From positions 1-6,541 of the forward strand of contig JAGHBX010000596.1 in NCBI GenBank assembly GCA_021160785.1: a stretch of DNA of 6,541 nt, read 5' to 3'. The DNA is from Planctomycetota bacterium. GTDB lineage: Bacteria > Planctomycetota > Phycisphaerae > Sedimentisphaerales > Anaerohalosphaeraceae. Each line of letters begins with the position of its first letter. Position 1 is the first letter of the stretch. Below, piece after piece: positions 5,316 through 6,541 of the stretch. Position numbers and translations under genes: made by a program. The notes under the pieces are model-generated. The model was not told the DNA's origin. It saw nothing but the letters and a program-made list of their open reading frames with translations, and made no database searches.

Positions 5316-6414
5316 GTTTCCGGACTCCTCCAACGGTTATTGTGCCGGTTTTCGGCGAGGTTGGGGCGCCTGAGCCCACGGGGCCATTCAAGGTTGTTTC
5401 AGGTTTTGTGCTGGCTAAGGAAGTCGAGGAAGTTGCGCAGGACGCGGTGGAGGTCGAACCGCGTGATATGGCCTTAGTGGACGATCCGGCGACCTCCTGG
5501 GATGATCGCGTTGTCGCCGGACCCAGTCACTTTGCTTTTGGCGACCAAGGTATCTATAATGTCGCGGTCGTACTGGCGATGGTGCCCAATACCCTGACTC
5601 CGCCCAACGGCGGTCCGGCGATTGAATTCGGCGATTTTCCGGCAAACAACGCTGAGCACAGGGACGCGCACATGCTCGCCATTGACCTGCAGGCCTTTGG
5701 CTTTGGCTCGACTAACGATCTGCCGGACAATTTCATCCAGCACGCACTTCCCGATGTGATATCGCGATATGACGCCATGCCGGACACCGACCATCCTGTC
5801 ACGCCGGAACCGGCAACTTCCACGCCGGAGCAGGCGCGAATGGCGATGGTCAAGTTCCTGCTGGCCTTGACTGATGCGCGGGTGAAGTTCGAGCGGGCGC
5901 CGTTTGACCGGCCCGAAATCTTTGTGCCCATCGATGGAACCGCGCCCGACAATATCGGCGGACGCCAGGGCTATCTCGCCGACGCCCGGTTCATGCACGT
6001 TCCGGCCCGTGGCGCAGCAGGAAGGTTCAATCCTCTGTCGAATTTCCTCGGAGTCTCCAGTATACCGGTCATGGGAGCCAACAATGACCACTTTGACCCC
6101 AACCCCACGCTGGACTGCGTCATCATCGACAACCGCGATCCGGGGACCCGGTCTGTGGGGACCTGGCGGGTGTCCGACGGAACGAACCCATGGGGGCCCG
6201 ATTCAGTCTACAGCTTGAGTGCGGGCGATACCTTTACCTTTGGAACGGATCTGCCAGGCGCCCAATACGGAATCTACATGAGGTGGACGAAAACGCCGCC
6301 CAGTGGAATTCGCTCGGGACATACACATTCACCACCGGCGCACAGGTGCAAATAATCTCCGAAACCACCGATTTCTCGACCAACGCCGACGCCGTAAGAC
6401 TTGTACCACAATAA
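5173..6414 (+). pseudogene. Broken cytochrome c peroxidase-like gene with golvesin-like C-terminus
   Basis: Recognisable protein pieces follow in order but in different frames. (1) The frame open from 5173 to 5373 carries a heme c motif CMICH (5230-5244) followed by LGPEQSDTTISVAHGLILSD, like the heme segment of di-heme peroxidases (MauG/CCP type). (2) The frame of 5312-6355 carries FGDQGIYNVAV, FPANNAEHRDAHMLAID, MVKFLLALTDARVKFERAPF and PARGAAGRFNPLSNFLGV, which match the C-terminal part of such proteins. The stretch that normally holds the second heme and catalytic segment between GIYN and the 'FP.N.EH' region is missing. (3) From about 5312 codon 270 a golvesin-like domain begins (VIIDNRDPGTRSVGTWRVSD). 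(4) Near 6290 the frame changes and the domain ends as QWNSLGTYTFTTGAQVQIIS up to NADAVRLVPQ, stop 6412-6414. No signal peptide or proper start remains. Higher GC than the upstream genes sets it apart. Confidence 0.65.
5312..6355 (+). CDS. Longest open frame of the peroxidase-golvesin relic (probably not a functional gene)
   Basis: An uninterrupted frame of 347 codons that gene finders would call. It begins with TTG overlapping the RhaT-like stop (TTGA), or with internal ATG/GTG codons; no ribosome binding site supports any of them. Residues 60-250 resemble the C-terminal region of di-heme cytochrome c peroxidase-like proteins but contain no CXXCH, and the only Cys before the frame break is Cys269. 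Residues 270-326 are the first half of a golvesin-like beta domain, usually found at the end of secreted or cell-surface proteins. The last 21 residues (from KTPPSGIRSG) are out-of-frame translation. Without heme site, export signal or complete C-terminus, it is best read as part of the pseudogene spanning 5173-6414. Confidence 0.4.
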   Translation: MSFRTPPTVIVPVFGEVGAPEPTGPFKVVSGFVLAKEVEEVAQDAVEVEPRDMALVDDPATSWDDRVVAGPSHFAFGDQGIYNVAVVLAMVPNTLTPPNGGPAIEFGDFPANNAEHRDAHMLAIDLQAFGFGSTNDLPDNFIQHALPDVISRYDAMPDTDHPVTPEPATSTPEQARMAMVKFLLALTDARVKFERAPFDRPEIFVPIDGTAPDNIGGRQGYLADARFMHVPARGAAGRFNPLSNFLGVSSIPVMGANNDHFDPNPTLDCVIIDNRDPGTRSVGTWRVSDGTNPWGPDSVYSLSAGDTFTFGTDLPGAQYGIYMRWTKTPPSGIRSGHTHSPPAHRCK

Positions 6415-6456
6415 CAGTATATCGACTGCGGACAGCAGATTAAGAGGATGATACGC

Positions 6457-6487
6457 CAGGAAGGGACGACTTACCTGTCCCTTCCTG
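6457..6487 (+). terminator. Intrinsic terminator at the end of the relic
   Basis: A perfect 11-bp stem (CAGGAAGGGAC at 6457-6467 with GTCCCTTCCTG at 6477-6487) encloses a 9-base loop and is followed by TTTATT. It lies 42 bases after the stop at 6414, in the expected place for the end of the peroxidase-golvesin gene and now of the rightward transcript. The T tail is short, so efficiency is uncertain. Confidence 0.75.
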
Positions 6488-6541
6488 TTTATTCCGGGCC
6501 ATCCGGTTTATACATAGCTCCCGACGGCCGCCTCATCCCAA
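6488..6541. other. Window edge, nothing assignable
   Basis: A 17-codon minus-strand frame runs off the edge (stop at 6489-6491, reading GMRRPSGAMYKPDGPE). It could be the end of a convergent gene, but it is too short to judge. Confidence 0.15.

Noticed and set aside
5474..6091. Minus-strand 205-codon frame opposite the peroxidase-like relic
   Set aside because: The plus strand carries family-like peroxidase and golvesin motifs here; this antisense frame has none and is typical of GC-rich shadow frames.
6489..6541. End of a convergent minus-strand gene at the right edge
   Set aside because: Only 17 codons are present and a second frame is also partly open; nothing identifies it.

Overview
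The window reads as an anaerobic or facultative sugar-degrading bacterium of the PVC group, most likely a Planctomycete of the Phycisphaerae/Sedimentisphaerales kind. This is inferred from gene content: a Lys-rich HU protein with an N-terminal extension, a corrinoid-type URO-D family methyltransferase beside a RhaT-type sugar transporter, an AGE-family sugar epimerase, and a cytochrome c peroxidase-like/golvesin-type secreted protein remnant. No rRNA, tRNA, CRISPR array or insertion sequence was found.

Layout. Positions 26-2233 form a leftward block of three intact genes: an AGE/cellobiose 2-epimerase-like enzyme (26-1297), an HU-family nucleoid protein (1430-1753) and an Rrf2-family regulator (1838-2233). 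A strong hairpin with a U-rich tail (1366-1405) ends the HU transcript and separates it from the epimerase gene. Upstream of Rrf2, 2249-2620 holds no secure gene. It does contain a leftward reading frame that makes a convincing single membrane span only if a -1 shift is made at a six-T run.

The rightward block starts with a short broken relic of a URO-D family gene (about 2622-2829). An intact URO-D family methyltransferase-like gene (2862-4031) follows, and 48 bases later an L-rhamnose-permease-like gene (4080-5315). The last two look like an operon for importing a sugar and handling a methyl group or related step, though the substrate cannot be read from the sequence.

From about 5130-5170 the sequence changes character. 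The RhaT homology stops, yet its frame runs on for about 55 unrelated residues into GC-richer DNA. That DNA carries a scrambled gene: a CXXCH heme motif in one frame, a peroxidase-like C-terminal region in another, and a golvesin-like domain split by a further frame change, ending at 6414. A perfect 11-bp terminator hairpin follows (6457-6487). This is either a real rearrangement that fused the transporter to a decaying secreted heme protein gene, or an assembly/sequencing artefact.

The window does not contain an obvious new defence or mobile system. The items most worth checking are the RhaT fusion junction with its multi-frame heme-protein wreck, the duplicated URO-D family gene, and the possible frameshifted membrane protein.
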